A DNA stretch of 64,000 bases from Margaritifera margaritifera (GCA_029931535.1 JAQPZY010001620.1:372001-436000), one strand, 5' to 3'. Shown: positions 1-12,429, counted from the stretch's first letter. Translations and numbers: made by a program. The notes: generated from the letters alone by a model not told the origin.

Positions 1-242
1 GTGAAAGTAGGACTTTTTAACATTGAAATTGATTTCTCTATATCTTACAAATGACGCATATACATACTGGTAATCAAAAGATCATTTATTTTATTAAACA
101 ATAGGTACAAAATCTAAGATTTTTTAAAATACAAATACCTTCCCTAATAAGACAATAAGCCATGTTTCGCATGTCAAGGATTTAAAAGTGTTTGACGTTA
201 TGATGCACTGCGCATGATATTGTTATCAAATCATGTAAGTTC

Positions 243-361
243 AGTCACTGACAATTTGCATGATTCATGTGGAAAACTAATTATAAAAAGCTAATACTTG
301 AAGCCAGCTTTTTTGTTGTTGACACACTTTAAGATCTGATGGGGACAGAGAGAGGAGAAGT

Positions 362-407
<46 letters not shown>

Positions 408-420
408 GTAGCTAAAGAAA
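243..420 (-). repeat. Truncated inverted E-family fragment (E0)
   Basis: The reverse complement of this stretch closely matches 900-1098 inside the E1 element: a GA/TG tract, then a segment containing AGATCTTAA, then AATTAGTTTTCCACATGAAT. The two copies form an inverted repeat with about 490 bp between them. I see only the middle of the element here; homology fades before position 240. It is probably a broken second insertion rather than a terminal repeat of E1. Confidence 0.65.
361..408. repeat. (TG)n(AG)n microsatellite
   Basis: An uninterrupted TG run passes directly into an AG run. Its reverse complement, CT then CA, sits at about 899-975 in E1, so the compound microsatellite is part of the repeat family and not an independent locus. 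Confidence 0.9.
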
Positions 421-895
421 AAATAAAATAGGTAAAATGTAAAGTTTTATATTAGGAATATGATGGTAACATACATTGTGTTTATCAAGAAAATCTCATT
501 CAAAAGCCACAAAGTGCCGATTCATTTACCGCTGTTTTTATGTTTTTAGGATATTTCCCCATGAGTCCCTTTGATACAAATCCGAGAAGTCTCGTACACA
601 TGGATGCTACACCTTTTATCAAATCACGCTATGTGCTCACCCTTGAGACCTCAGCTATAGTAAATGTAAACGTTGTAGAGGATTGGCTTCATTTGAACAG
701 GTAAACAGAAACAGCACCAGCCACAGGAGACAACGCTATTTATTATACATTTCATAATGATATATTGAAATATATCAGTGGGAGAAAATATATATCGCAC
801 AGTAGTTAAATTTAGGATGTATATCTGCCATTATGTATGTTCTTCAGACCTGTATTTCCATATTTAGGCCTTTTTAATTTTTTCTTCTTCTTTTC

Positions 896-898
<3 letters not shown>

Positions 899-975
<77 letters not shown>
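899..975. repeat. (CT)n(CA)n microsatellite inside E1
   Basis: About 40 bp of CT followed by about 36 bp of CA with one interruption. It is the mirror of 361-408. Confidence 0.9.
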
Positions 976-1811
976 TTCTCCTCTCTTTCCCAATCAGATC
1001 TTAAAATGTGTCAACAACAAAAAAGCAGGCTTCAAGTATTAGCTTTTTTATAATTAGTTTTCCACATGAATCATGCAAATTGTCAGTGACTGACATGATT
1101 TGTTGCTATTCGATATTCTGTGTCACCCATACAGTATAGTATACCTGTTATACTCAACGACAAATTGTACACTTTTTTAAGAAAAACTCTTGATTACATA
1201 TTGTAATAAAATTGTTTAAGTAGCGATTTTAACTGACATCACAATCATAACCAAGTCTGAAAACGATGGCAAAATCAGGCATTATTAGTGTCGATTGCAA
1301 ACCGAAGTTAAGTGATAATCGAAATTAGGGTGCAGCGTCTCATACCGAAATAGACTGCAAGGATGCCAACATAAAAAATTCACATCTGAATAGGGAAATA
1401 AACAAAAATATCATCTAAAATCCGTACAAGTAAACTCACAGTCATTAAAATCTATTGTTTAATGATGTTACGCTCTGAAGCATGTTGGAGTGTTCTGTCA
1501 TGTTGCTATAGGAAATCAAACCCAGCAATGTTCACTGTATCACTCCGCGCAAGAAATGTGTTAACGAAAATAAAAATCTCTTCATTTTCGCATGAAACCT
1601 TTCATTAATTTGACAAAATACACAATTTCAAGCATTATATGTAAATGTCGCTGTCCTAAAGTTATTGCAAAATTTCGGAACTTCTTTGTTTCGATGTAGT
1701 AATGCAGCCGTTAATCGCATTAATACAGAATTGAGAAACAAATCCATGCAAATCGAAGGCTTTTGCCTTAACAAATATATTATTAAAAGAAAATCTACGT
1801 TTTTTTTTTTT

Positions 1812-1917
1812 TTTGTAGATATAAGGAAATATTTCATTTGTAAAGTGGAAACATTTTAGCCACTCGTGACAATACCATGTTTCCACTTCACTCGTGAAAT
1901 ATTTCCTTATATCCACT
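1812..1917. repeat. Long hairpin near the E1 3' end
   Basis: AGATATAAGGAAATATTTCA on the left pairs with TGAAATATTTCCTTATAT on the right, extended by AAGTGGAAACA against TGTTTCCACTT, with about 20 bp of loop. E2 keeps only the right half (GATGTTTCCACTTCACTC). The stem could be a terminal fold of the element or the trace of an inverted duplication. Confidence 0.75.
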
Positions 1918-3289
1918 CAAAACGTACTTATCCTCTAAATATTAATACTGCGCATTGCTTGTTACGATTTATATACACTAAAGCCTGTTTAGTCTGAGTT
2001 TTTACATGTTCATAATAATCACGTATACGGGATATGATGCGAGAACGATTGGCTTTACTACATATAATCACTGTCATTTATTCAAGATGTATACCCCCTC
2101 ATGCTACTGAATAAAAAAAGCTGATGTTTCATATGATTTTGTGTCTATTTTGGTTGCAAATCTGTGGTTCTCCATTGAGGTGTATGCTTTCGATGTGTGT
2201 TAGTGTATGGGGAGGAGAAGAGTAAATGATTCATACTCACCAGATTTTAAAAGGAAAACTTCAAGTAATGTTGGAAATTGTGTACTAAGCTACAGGCAAT
2301 TTAACTAAGGATATATAAGTTAAACTCTCGAATAAATTTCCATTTCATAAAGCGAAAGTAACTTGTAGTAAAAGTTTTATTTTGGGGGTTTCGTAAGCAA
2401 TTCCTTTCTTTCTTTTTTTTGTTGATCTGCAATTGAGAAGGAATGAATGAAATAAACTAATCATATCTGATGCTCATTAATTCAGGAAGTAAATGCTATC
2501 TACTTTCAGACTTTGCTTCTAATTAGATATATTATTGAATTATGTGACTTGGGTACAAATCTGTATCATTCTCGTGGCTATTGTATGTGGCTTTAACGGT
2601 AAAATGTGGAGGTTTCTGTTTAAACTTATTTTGGAATCTTCCTCAGATGAACATCCCATATTCGTTGTTATTATACGTGTATATTACATCGTTTGAGAAT
2701 AATTGCGTTTAATAGCATGAGCCTCACAAACGTTGGCGCAGGTAGTATCTGTCCCCACTATGTATGCGGAAGTAATGTATCACTACAAAAAAAAATCGCA
2801 AACGTTGAGATTATTGTGCAAGGATATCTAGAGGTTATGAAATGAAGAAAGACCGTCCTGTAGAAATTTAAGAACTTTAAACGACTAATTCTACACCTAC
2901 AGTCAATATGATCATCAACAGTATAAGCTACATTGAGAAAATAAATAAATTAGATCCCTCTTTTAGTCAAAATTATCTACAATAACTCTTCGCAAATGAA
3001 CTAATGTTCTTTGAAATGATACACGGGGTATCCTGCCTTCTTCAAGTGTAACCCTCTTATTTTTCCATCCTAAATGCATAAAGCCAAGGTTTGATGAAGA
3101 TATGTGCTTGCAGTTCAAACTTCTGTACCATATGAAGGATGGCGGACTTTTTTCAATATTCTTCTTCTTTTTCTTCTTCGTTCTCACTCTCTCATTTTTC
3201 CCCCCATGATTATCTCAATGATATTCTATTCCTTTTGTAACGTTTAGAAACATTTGCAGTGATTTGGTCGCTTGTAGTATGCTTGGAAA

Positions 3290-4780
3290 AAATTTGAATA
3301 AATATATAAGCAGTATATAAATAAGTATATAAGTATATAAATATATATATAAGTATATATATAAGTATAAGTATAAGTATAAGTATAAATATATATATAA
3401 GTATATAAATATATAAGCAGCTTAAGCACTTAATAATTCTTTCTGATTTGACATTATTCCAAAGGCCGATAAACAATCTGAGACTGTACGAGAAAAGTTG
3501 CTGAGAATAAAAAGGAAGACAAAATGAGTACAAATTATGTAGTGCCAACTAAAGGTAAAGTTCGAAAAATGCAAAAATAAACTGCACACAAATTTAGGAA
3601 GAAAAACCCTTCCAAGAAAGGTAAACGTTAAGTAAAAGACGATAAATATAAAACGTAAAGATATTACAATTCTGTAAAATATATGTACAATAACAAATAA
3701 AGGTAACACATATAAAATCATTTTAAAACGCGTACAGAGCGTATAATTCTCTTAAAATTCATATGCTTGCTCTCTATGTGCAGGAAATCCAAAGGAACGT
3801 TCTTTTAACACTGAACATATAGATTATGTACAAAGAGGTTAATAGCATTATGTAATATACAGAAACAAAAACAGAACAAAGGGTATTGTTTGCTTGTAGT
3901 TGTCAATTTACTTCTTATAATTAACAAACACGGAATACACCTCCCAACCATACCCTCACGCACCTATTCTGTTACTACCAACAATTATGTAGTATAAAAC
4001 ACTAATAGTCATAATAGTTACAAGGATTTATATTCCAATTAAAGTAAGATAATCATAAAATACGCATACATTAAACAAAGATTACATTGCTGAATAGAAA
4101 ACAAACCCTCGTTTATTTCAGTACATCAACTTGGTCCATTTCATAATGCTTATCGTGGCCAAATATATCATGTATCTGCTTAGACTAATGTATCCGTGGT
4201 CTTCCTGGACTTCAGACAAATGCTATGATATCAACAATGTAGCTGAAATATTACCGATGGAACTCTGATGGAAAATAACCACAAAGTGATTAAAATTGGA
4301 ATATCTCATTAACGGAAAGAGGGAAATGTTTCTTGCACGCAGGGTAAATATTAATTGAACACTGTCTTTTAAAATTCGCCATCTTAAGAAGGCTCAAGAT
4401 AGAAGCAATATTCTTTTGTGAGAAATATATGAAAAATCACACCCCTGTCTATGTGTTATATATCTGCAAATCAATTCTAGTAATTCCGTAACGTTAATGC
4501 AACGATCTACATCTGGTCTGGAAATCATAAAATGCTGGAGCCTTTGCTTTAGCTTTAAATGTTTGGTTTGCTTTCAAACATATGTGTCTGCAATCAAACT
4601 AAAGCAGTTTGGATCAATTATAATTTTTTGCAACTTAAAGATACCCCTTCTATATAAATATTTTCCAAATAAACAGACTGAGATTATGTGTGAACCAGTC
4701 GCAAGATATTGTTCTTTAAAATGGTATCTTTGACAGAGAGCTAAAAGACAGCCTCAACCTCAGGCTTTTGAGGTACAAAG
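3290..4780. other. No gene seen; AT-rich spacer
   Basis: Includes a TATAAG/TATA-rich simple-sequence tract at about 3300-3420. The open frames over that tract encode only low-complexity Tyr/Ile/Leu strings and are taken as chance. I recognise nothing else in this stretch. Confidence 0.6.
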
Positions 4781-4784
4781 ATCT

Positions 4785-6160
4785 TCAGGCCTGACGTTTT
4801 ACATTAGAAATATGATGGTAACATAAATTGTTGTTTATCGAGAAAATCTCATTCAAAAGACACTATGTGCCGATTCATTTACGGCTGTTTTAATGTTTTT
4901 AGGATATTTCCCCATGAGTCCCTTTAATACAGATTAATGTACTAGCCGAGACGTCACAAACACATTGATGCTACATTTTTTATAAAATCATGTTATATGT
5001 GATCCCCTCGAGACCTCAGCCATAATAAATGTAAATGTTGTCGAGTATTGGCTTTAGTTGAACTGGAAATCAGACACAGACCAGTCGCAGGAGTTAGTTG
5101 AACTGGAAATCAGACACAGCACCAGTGGCAGGAGACATGTATATTTATACTGCGCATTGTTTGTTATTATATATTGCATGGTTGCCAATACAAAAGCCTG
5201 TTTAGTTTGTTATGATATATTGCATGGTTGCCAATACAAAAGCTTGTTTAGTTTGTTGTGATATATTGCATGGTTGCCAATACAAAAGTATGTTTAATTT
5301 GTTATGATATATTGCATGCTTGCCAATACAAAAGCCTGTTTAGTTTGATTTTTGACATTTTCTTAATGATCACGTATACATGATATGATGTGAGAAGGAT
5401 TGGTTTTCCAACCTATCTCACTGTGTCACTTATTCAAATTATATGCTGCCTCATTTTACTGAAAAGCTGATATTTTATGTGAATTTGTGTATATGTTTGG
5501 TTGCAAATCTGTCATTCGTCATTGATGCGTATGCTTTTGTATGTGTGTTTGTGTATGGGGAGAGTGAGTAAATGATTCATAATTGCTAACTTTTGAAAGG
5601 AAAACTTCAAGTAATGTTGGAAATTGTGTGTAATCTGCAGTACAAGTTTTATTCAGGGGCTTTAGTAAGCAATTCTTATCTGGGGTATACATGCATGCAA
5701 GCAAATCTTTTTCCTCTCTTGATCTGCAATTGAGAAGGAAAGAATGAAATAAACTAATCATATATGCTGGTCATTAAAACAGGAAATAGTCGTTTCCCAC
5801 CTTTAGCCTTCATTTCCAATTAAGGATGTTACTGAACTATGCGATGTAGGTATTTTATCAAACAAGCACTTGCAAATTTGTATCATTCTCTTCGCTATTT
5901 TATGTGACTTTAAAGATAAAATATGAAGGTTTCTGTTTATATTTATTTTGAAATCTTCCAGAGATGAACATCTCATATTCGTTGTTATTATTCATGTTTA
6001 TTACGGCGTTTACGAATAATTGCGTTTAAAAGCATGATATTCACAAACGTTGGTGCAGGTAGTACTGTCTCTAATATGCATGCGGAAGTGATATGTCACT
6101 AGAAAAAAGAACTCGCTTTTAAACGTTTAGAAACATTTGCAGTGATTTGATCGCTTTGTA
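4785..6160. repeat. Old tandem duplication, copy 2 (lacks E insertion)
   Basis: Matches 425-3275 in the same orientation but without the 1.2-kb E1 repeat and without 2800-3240. It has small internal expansions of its own: a ~53-bp direct repeat around 5047-5125 (AGTTGAACTGGAAATCAGAC twice) and the 46-bp array that follows. Confidence 0.75.
5158..5345. repeat. 46-bp minisatellite, four copies
   Basis: The unit contains ATATTGCATGGTTGCCAATA and CAAAAGCCTGTTTAGT and is repeated four times with a few substitutions (GGTTGCC or GCTTGCC, GCCTG, GCTTG or GTATG). The matching place in copy 1 (near 1960-1995) has a single degenerate unit, so the array grew after the duplication. Confidence 0.85.
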
Positions 6161-6404
6161 AGTAGATAGAGGAGGAGGAGGAGTAGGAAAAACAAAAATG
6201 TACTTGCTATATACAGAGTAAATGTTGATATAGACATTCCTAACGCTGTTATAGCAGCAATTGTTACACTTTTCTCCAAGAATATTAGTTTTAGTCTTTC
6301 TCTGAGAGGAAGTTTACTTCATATCATTTTTTAATTTGTTTTATTTTTATTTGCCTGCTAAACTTCTAAATATTTTCCCAACATTTCAATATTTCTAGTC
6401 AGTT

Positions 6405-6770
6405 CTAACCTCAAATTCTATCTTTCTCTAGTTCTTTTTGTAATATATTTTGCATGATCATTTGTTTCTTCCTATTCTTTTTCTGTAAGTATTTTTAATT
6501 GTTCATCATGATGTTGGAGTTTTTGTTTTAAATATTCATTTTTTGCTCCTACAACTTCTTTATATTCTGACATCTCTGTTTCTTCTATTAGTATAAATAA
6601 TCTTCAGACAATTTCTTCTTTAGCTCTGGTTTTATCACTAAAAGACACCTTATCGTCAGCTTTTTCTAATTTTTCAAAGAAATTCATTCACATGGGAATA
6701 TCTTCTCTAAATTTACCGCTTTATTTGGATTGCATCGGTCAAATTCTTCCACCAGTATTAGTTACCTTTG
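6405..6770 (-). pseudogene. Decayed coiled-coil ORF, unknown
   Basis: From an ATG at 6685-6687 one minus-strand frame reads through about 95 codons with only two stops. The product is rich in Lys and Glu and looks like a coiled coil: it starts MNFFEKLEKADDKVSF, continues after the first stop with LIEETEMSEYKEVV and ends near EETNDHAKYITK. Immediately upstream, in a shifted frame, there is more protein-like sequence (EEFDRCNPNKAVNLEKIF). The even decay by stops and a frameshift suggests a real former gene. I do not recognise the family. A gene of a mobile element is possible, given the neighbouring polymerase and the fragments at 8540-9240. Confidence 0.4.
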
Positions 6771-6958
6771 TACAACCAGTTGAATCTAGTGTGTATTGGG
6801 GTACTCTGCCGTTGCACATTCTTCAAGCAATGTCGCTTATTCTATGTCTATAAGTTTATTTAATACATCCTCAAATGTATATGTTTTAGTGTAAGTAGGA
6901 ACAGTATGTCAAGTCGCTTAATTCCATTTAATTCTCTGTTTTATTATCACATTTATTT

Positions 6959-8480
6959 GTGATGTTCTTGTTCAGAAGGTTTGCAAAAACTACAGTTTTT
7001 ATACAACTAAACCGTTTTCATAAAACATATATGAGAAATCATATGACACCACATGGAGGTCTAAGAGGTCGTTTAACTAACTTTATATCAAAGTGTTTGA
7101 AAGATAAAGTTTTCCGAGTTAACAAAGGTACTATCCTTTATGAAAGTTATCCTAGGGATATGGGTGTATCTCTGGGCAGCATATTGTCAGTCATCCGAAT
7201 CAACAACAAAATTAACAGCAGAGTGAAGTGCCTTAATACAGGAACTGACTTCTCATTAAATGTCGACGACTTTTTAACCTGCTATAGATAAATAAAAATA
7301 TACGCGTACTATTTAACGTCAACTACATATATGCTTTAAAAGAGCGCATACATGTGCAGAATAAAACGAGTTCAAATTTTTGAAATCTAAAACAAACTGT
7401 TTGCATGCACGTAAGTGGATTACATCGAATTAATGATGACCCCAAACTCTATCTTGATGGTTAGGACTTATTTTTTAACTTTAAGCTAGCTATCCTTCCG
7501 CATATTAGATTCCTCAGGTACAAATTTCAAAAAGCGCCAAATTTAATACCACTAATGGCAAACACAACCGGGAACAGATCGGAAGATCATGTTTCGACTA
7601 TAAAGACCTTTAATACTATCTAAACTTGACTATGGCTACATCGTAAATCCTACCTGTAGATGTTTGATTTGATACAAAGTTAGGGACCGAGACTTTATTT
7701 CCTAGGAGCATTTAGAACTTCTCCTTCAAAAGCCTCCATGATGGAGCAACTGAGCCATGAATTTATCTCAGACAAACGCAAGGCGCTTCAATATACTACC
7801 AAACTATCCTCTAATCCATCTAATCCAGTCTTCAGGCGCAAATACCAAAGCTTGTATGGCACTCTAATTCGTCATCAACTAGAAACAGCAAATATCAGTG
7901 TTCCAAAATCACCACCTTGGTTATCAACTTCAACACGACCTCCCCTCTGATAAAATATGATCTTTGCCAATTCAAAAAGGCTTCAACAAATCATATCCTT
8001 TTCCAGAGTAAATTCAATTACACGAGAGCCTCATATCATAGCCATACATCCCTCTATACAGGAGCTGCCGTTGCAACAACCCATGGTACCATCTTGAGCC
8101 GGTTATAGGATCAAGCCTCCATTTATACCGCAGAAATTACAGCCATACTCCGATCTTTGAACTATAATGAAACCCCTCAACAAATTAAAATGTCATCATC
8201 GTTTCGGATTCCCTTTTCTGACTGAATGACAGGCGAAACCTTTAATTTGACACACCTTTAATATCCCAGATCTTACAGAAACATGATTTGCTCATTTAGT
8301 CTTGAAAAATCGTATTTTATATTAGTTTGTTTCCTAGTCACATTGGCATTCAAGGTAACCAAAGGACAGATAAAGCAGAAATATGCTATACAGTCACCCT
8401 TTTCTTAATGGAAGATTCCAGACAACTTGGAAAATGTGCACAAGAATTTCAAAAAGCCAAAACTGAACGTCTAAAGAAAG
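6959..8480 (+). pseudogene. Broken Jockey-like non-LTR polymerase (RT + RNase H)
   Basis: Remains of a reverse transcriptase followed by an RNase H domain, spread over shifting frames. The first open frame (6959-7291) holds the palm region: FISKCLKDKVFRV, then MGVSLGSIL (normally GVPQGS), then SLNVDDFLTCYR, where the catalytic YVDD has become NVDD. The thumb region follows as broken frames (about 7330-7950, KALQYTTKLSSNPSNPVF). An RNase H-like part follows at about 7940-8260 (HGTILSRL, then ASIYTAEITAILRSLNY). An RT with a downstream RNase H and this motif style is typical of Jockey-type elements of invertebrates. Stops and frameshifts make it inactive. No endonuclease or ORF1 is seen upstream. 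A related RT fragment lies at 12205-12425 on the other strand. Confidence 0.85.
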
Positions 8481-8539
8481 AACAAGAATAGGATAATACG
8501 TCACAAAATCAAAGAAGCGATAAAGCATTATGAAGTTAA

Positions 8540-9240
8540 AATAAAATATGTTACTTGATAGGCGGTGGTATAGCTATTTTAGGTATAATTCTAATTTGGT
8601 CCAAAAGCAAACATGTTTTGTCAGAGAGTTTTCAACATCCATTTGTTATTGTAAAATATGTTGAAGTTAACAAATAATAATCAACCGAATTACTATAACC
8701 GGATAAAACATCTTACACCCCATTTCCTAGATGATTTAATTTTTTCATGTAAGAAATAACATAATTTTCATCTACACAATTTTAGCTAAACAAACAATAT
8801 GATTAACTCTAACATCCAGCACTAAACTGTCTTTCCTGTTGCCCACAACAGCATTTTTAAAATAACAAATACAACAGCACGATGTTACAATTGCTGATTG
8901 CGTGCTTACGTTGAACCGATAAAAGAATATGTAAATCAATAAATGGTTAATAACATCTGTGTACCACAGTGTAATATCGATGGATTAGACGAAGGATAAA
9001 ACAAATGATAAGCAGATTTCACTAAATTGGAACAGAAGTCTACAGCATATAAAGATGCAGTCAGAACTGAAATAAACCACAAGTGGAATCATTGATACAA
9101 TTAAAACCCAATCATGCGAAAACGATACCTTCACCACTGAATGAACACATAAATGGGCTTAAAGAGCCTTGCTTTGGGTTTTAGACTGGATGAATTAAAA
9201 ACAAAAATCGATCAATAAAAGAGTACGTTAAATAAAACGA
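8540..9240 (+). pseudogene. Decayed ORFs with a membrane segment, unknown
   Basis: 8540-8677 is a 45-codon open frame with one strong hydrophobic segment (YLIGGGIAILGIILIW) followed by a basic and polar tail ending in a stop. From an ATG at 8943 a second frame reads MVNNICVPQCNIDGLDEG, hits stops, and continues in the same frame with TKLEQKSTAYKDAVRTEINH. Further on (about 9140-9220) comes GFRLDELKTKIDQ, again helix-like. The pieces look like worn coding sequence and not random frames. I cannot name them. They may belong with the coiled-coil remnant at 6405-6770. Confidence 0.3.
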
Positions 9241-9302
9241 AACTAATTTCAGTATGTAGATTGCTTTACAATTTATATTTCGTAAAATTAAGGTTTATCA
9301 AG

Positions 9303-11422
9303 ATGGTGTTTATATCATTGCAAGTAATGAAGCTGCAAACATACGTGCTGAATATATTTGGTAGAGGTGTCCGCGGACTCGGTAAGTAAGTGGATTGTTA
9401 TATCTTTATGAAGGTATATCACATTCACATTTAGCCGCTATTTATGGGTTTAATTAACATTCGTCACAGTTTGTTGAATACACATAACCCCCATCAAATG
9501 ATAAAGAAGAGAAGTCATAATGTATTAACCTAACAAAAACAGGTTTCTATACCACTTTTATCAACTTATACATTAAAGGTAAAGGGGAAATTTAATGGTA
9601 TATAGGATTGCTTACGCAATAGGCTTTGGAAAAGAAAAAGAAAAGTCTTTATGATACAAATTAATGACGTATATATTATCAGGAAGAGAGTAATTTTTGA
9701 ATTTTATGATTAAATGGTCCTACAGCTTTATAACCTATTAAAACCGTACTTCTATTTCATATAATGACGGCATACTCATCAATTTAAGCAATAGAGAGAT
9801 AAGTGGCAGCACATGTAAATCTTGAGAGAGCAGTAACTAACAGTCTAGCATTTCCAGGAAGCAACTATCGGTTGAAATTGTTTGATCACTATCGAACGGA
9901 TGAAAACAATTATTAAACATGATAAGACCATGTAAGGATTATTGAGAACAACTGCAGAGTTCAATGAAAACAGAGCTAAGACACTAAAATAATTGAATGA
10001 ACGAATGAGACAACAAGGATTTTGTCGACTCAGTATTTACACAACCTCGAATTGCTTTTACTTGTATATCTCGACGCCTCCGGATGCATCTACATACCCA
10101 GGAACTAAGATAAAACTTGAAAACCCAAGACAACCTAAACCTAATGATTCTACCAATATTATGATGAACAGGTGAGTACATTCAATGCGCGTGTTATGGT
10201 GCTAGTGTGTATGTTGGTTGCAGTTGTTTTTAGCATGTCAATAGCATAGCTTGTATTGCTAGATAAATGGCAACCTAGGACCTAAACACTTCATTCTAGC
10301 ACATCATTGCATTCCATACGCCCAGAGTAACATTACATCTGAACAATCTTTACAGATAACAATTCCGTAATTTGAGTCCAGTCCAAATATATATAGTTTC
10401 ATTGTATCAGTTGTAATGAAAAAAGGTGGTCCTTATGATGCAACGGTAAACAATTTAGGTAGAATGCTTGTGACATCACCATAAGTGATATTTGTTTTCA
10501 CGTTGAATAACATGTTGATAACATACACGGTTACTTGATTCGCTTAGAACAAACATGATTGTACTATGCACTATGAATGATAAATTGAGAAGGTTGACCT
10601 TAGGATCAAGCAATGCACAATACACTGACAAAGATCCATAAAATGTACAGTTTATGAAAATATTGTATGATGCCATTATACTTTCAGATATAACAGATCA
10701 TTGTCTACTGTATTGCTGTAATCTTTAACATGATTTCAGATTTAACATAATACTTGCAAAGCCTCTAAAGGGATGGAAGGTTGAGAAACACAAACTACGT
10801 TTTTCAACCAAGCAATATGTTCATGCTATAGATATCATGGTGGTAACATCTGAATAATTCATCTCTTGATAATTATCAGTTTGATTAAATATGGAATATT
10901 TTGCACATTTTGAATTTTAGATTTTTTTTATCACACATTCTTTGATTTCTTTGAGGAGTTTAATTTCATCTTTGTCTTTTGCAAATTAGCGGAATTTATT
11001 GCACGAAGACTCTTTACTGGGAACATCGTTGAAAGTTCAGAAACTTTCTTATCTATGTATTAGATTCCAAATATGTTATCCTTAAACTTAGTCACATGTG
11101 TTCAAATGCTTGATGTTATTATTCATGCCATTGGAGACAGTTTTGTCTCAACATGACTGAATAACGAATCAGTATTGCTTATTTGTAGCCACTGAGCAAC
11201 CTCGTGTTATGACCATATTTAGTTTTCAACCTGTCGTGAAATTCATACATTAACCATTTAAATAACTCTATTACTAAATCCAATATAAATTATGGGGTTT
11301 TTTAAAATTTAGTTGTCTTGTTTTTCAGACAGACCAACACCAAATCATCGTCCATCATAGTAATTGTACAAGCACATCATATTTCAGTAATATCTGGGAT
11401 ATTAACGGGTTCTCAGACTTAA
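9303..11422 (+). CDS. Candidate small three-exon gene, unknown
   Basis: Three segments join in frame with good splice sites. Exon 1, 9303-9381, starts at an ATG and ends at CTCG|GTAAGT, leaving one base. Exon 2, 10102-10171, follows TACCCAG and ends at AACAG|GTGAGT, leaving two bases. Exon 3, 11329-11422, follows a strong acceptor (TGTCTTGTTTTTCAG) and ends in TAA. The joined product would be 80 residues: a short N-terminus (MVFISLQVMKLQ), a Pro/Asn-rich middle (LENPRQPKPNDSTNI) and a Ser/Ile-rich end. Exon 3 is also open in another frame (reading SNIWDINGFSDLRVC), so the frame is uncertain. I recognise no domain. The evidence is splice-site quality and phase agreement only, which chance can produce. 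Confidence 0.22.
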
Positions 11423-11429
11423 GAGTTTG

Positions 11430-12200
11430 CAAGGATTTTAGTGTGGAGAGGGAATCGAAATTATGATGACATTTAGTTTAGTTAAAGAGGCTAAATGTAC
11501 TTCAGTGCTTTACGTATAGCAGTACAAATTGAGACTTTATCCGGTGACCGACCCCGAAGTGTTATAATGGCTGCTCAGACCTTGACTCCATCTTTTAAAT
11601 CGTCTGTATACAGGAACTATGGCTCCAATAGGAGGCTCTAATTTCATTGAATTTACTTTGAAAAGGGGAGGATTTGTTGAGACGTCTTGAATTAGCAAAG
11701 ATCAAATACATTTGTTTATTTATTTTTATATTTTTTTATTCATTTATTTATTGTTTTTGGTGGGGGTGTTGTTAACCAAGGTGGTGCTTTTGGTACATAT
11801 AATTTTGCAGTATTTCCAACATTGATTTTTGCTGTTTCTTAGTGAGGACAATTTCGAATGCCAAAAAGTGAAATTAAGTTTGGTAGTATACAGAAGAGCC
11901 AGTATTGTTCGTGTGAGATAAAGCGATGGTTCGCTGGCCTGAAAATAGAGGCTTTTTTAATGGAAAGACTTGTGTTAAATATAGAGCTTTTTGAAATTAT
12001 TTCGTGAGATATTTAATATGTGGAAGGAAACTAAACTTACGGTCAAAATAAGCCCAATAAATTTGGTCTTCTATATAACAGGAACAAGACAATTGTCAAG
12101 ATAGAGCTTTGTGTCATTATGAATTCCGTATAATCGCCAGAAGTGCATACAAACAGTCTGATATTTCAAAAATTTGAATTCGTTCTCTTCTCACTATTTC
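11430..12200. other. No gene seen
   Basis: Contains a T-rich ATTTATTTATT run at about 11705-11755. No coding signal is visible on either strand. Confidence 0.5.
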
Positions 12201-12204
12201 CGAC

Positions 12205-12425
12205 CCCTATTTAAGTTATTTGTAGTTGACGTTAAATAGTACGCATACTCTTTGATCTATAGCAGATCATGAAGTCGTCAACATATAACGAGTAGTCAGA
12301 TCCTGGATTAAGGCATTTCACAATATTGTTAATTTTTATGTTGCACTGGGTGACTGACGAAATGATGCTCTGCAGTACACTCTGAGGATAGCTTTCATAA
12401 AGTAGTGTACTTTATTTCTCGTGTA
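12205..12425 (-). pseudogene. Jockey-like RT fragment with intact YVDD
   Basis: The reverse complement reads as reverse-transcriptase palm sequence: YESYPQ, then KINNIVKCLNPGSDYSL, then YVDDFMICYRSKS. It is homologous to 7140-7330 (opposite strand), including the non-coding-like bases just after the motif. It keeps the catalytic YVDD that the longer copy has lost. Only about 70 codons remain, with a frameshift in the GVPQGS region, so it is a dead fragment of the same element family. Confidence 0.8.
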
Positions 12426-12429
12426 AATC

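Larger units (their letters stand above)
731..1940 (+). mobile_element. E-family dispersed repeat, copy E1
   Basis: A non-coding repeat of about 1.2 kb, related to 24700-25697 (+), 56100-57325 (-) and, in part, 47900-48430 (-). It starts with a segment like TTTCATAATGATATTGAAAT, passes through a CT/CA tract, then a segment holding TGCAAATTGTCAGTGACT, and ends near AAACGTA. The duplicate at 4785-6160 lacks it at the same place (GGAGACA joined almost directly to TACTGCGCATTG), which shows that it inserted. I see no transposase and no clear target-site duplication. The class is unknown; a non-autonomous DNA transposon is the simplest guess. Confidence 0.7.
425..3275. repeat. Old tandem duplication, copy 1
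   Basis: Three parts match copy 2 at 4785-6160: 425-730, 1945-2800 and 3240-3275. Shared anchors include GATATTTCCCCATGAGTCCC, AAACTTCAAGTAATGTTGGA and TTTAGAAACATTTGCAGTGA. Between them copy 1 has two extra segments: the E1 repeat (731-1940) and 2800-3240. The copies differ by many substitutions and small indels, so the duplication is not recent. No convincing gene is seen in either copy. Confidence 0.75.

Noticed and set aside
2963..3187. 74-codon minus-strand frame with a protein-like C-terminal half (LGFMHLGWKNKRVTLEEG)
   Set aside because: No usable acceptor or start, a poly-Lys lead from an AAG/AAA tract, and it lies in a segment missing from the duplicate copy. I could not connect it to any gene.
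5047..5345. CRISPR-like array
   Set aside because: The 46-bp units are directly adjacent with no unique spacers, in a eukaryotic context: a minisatellite.
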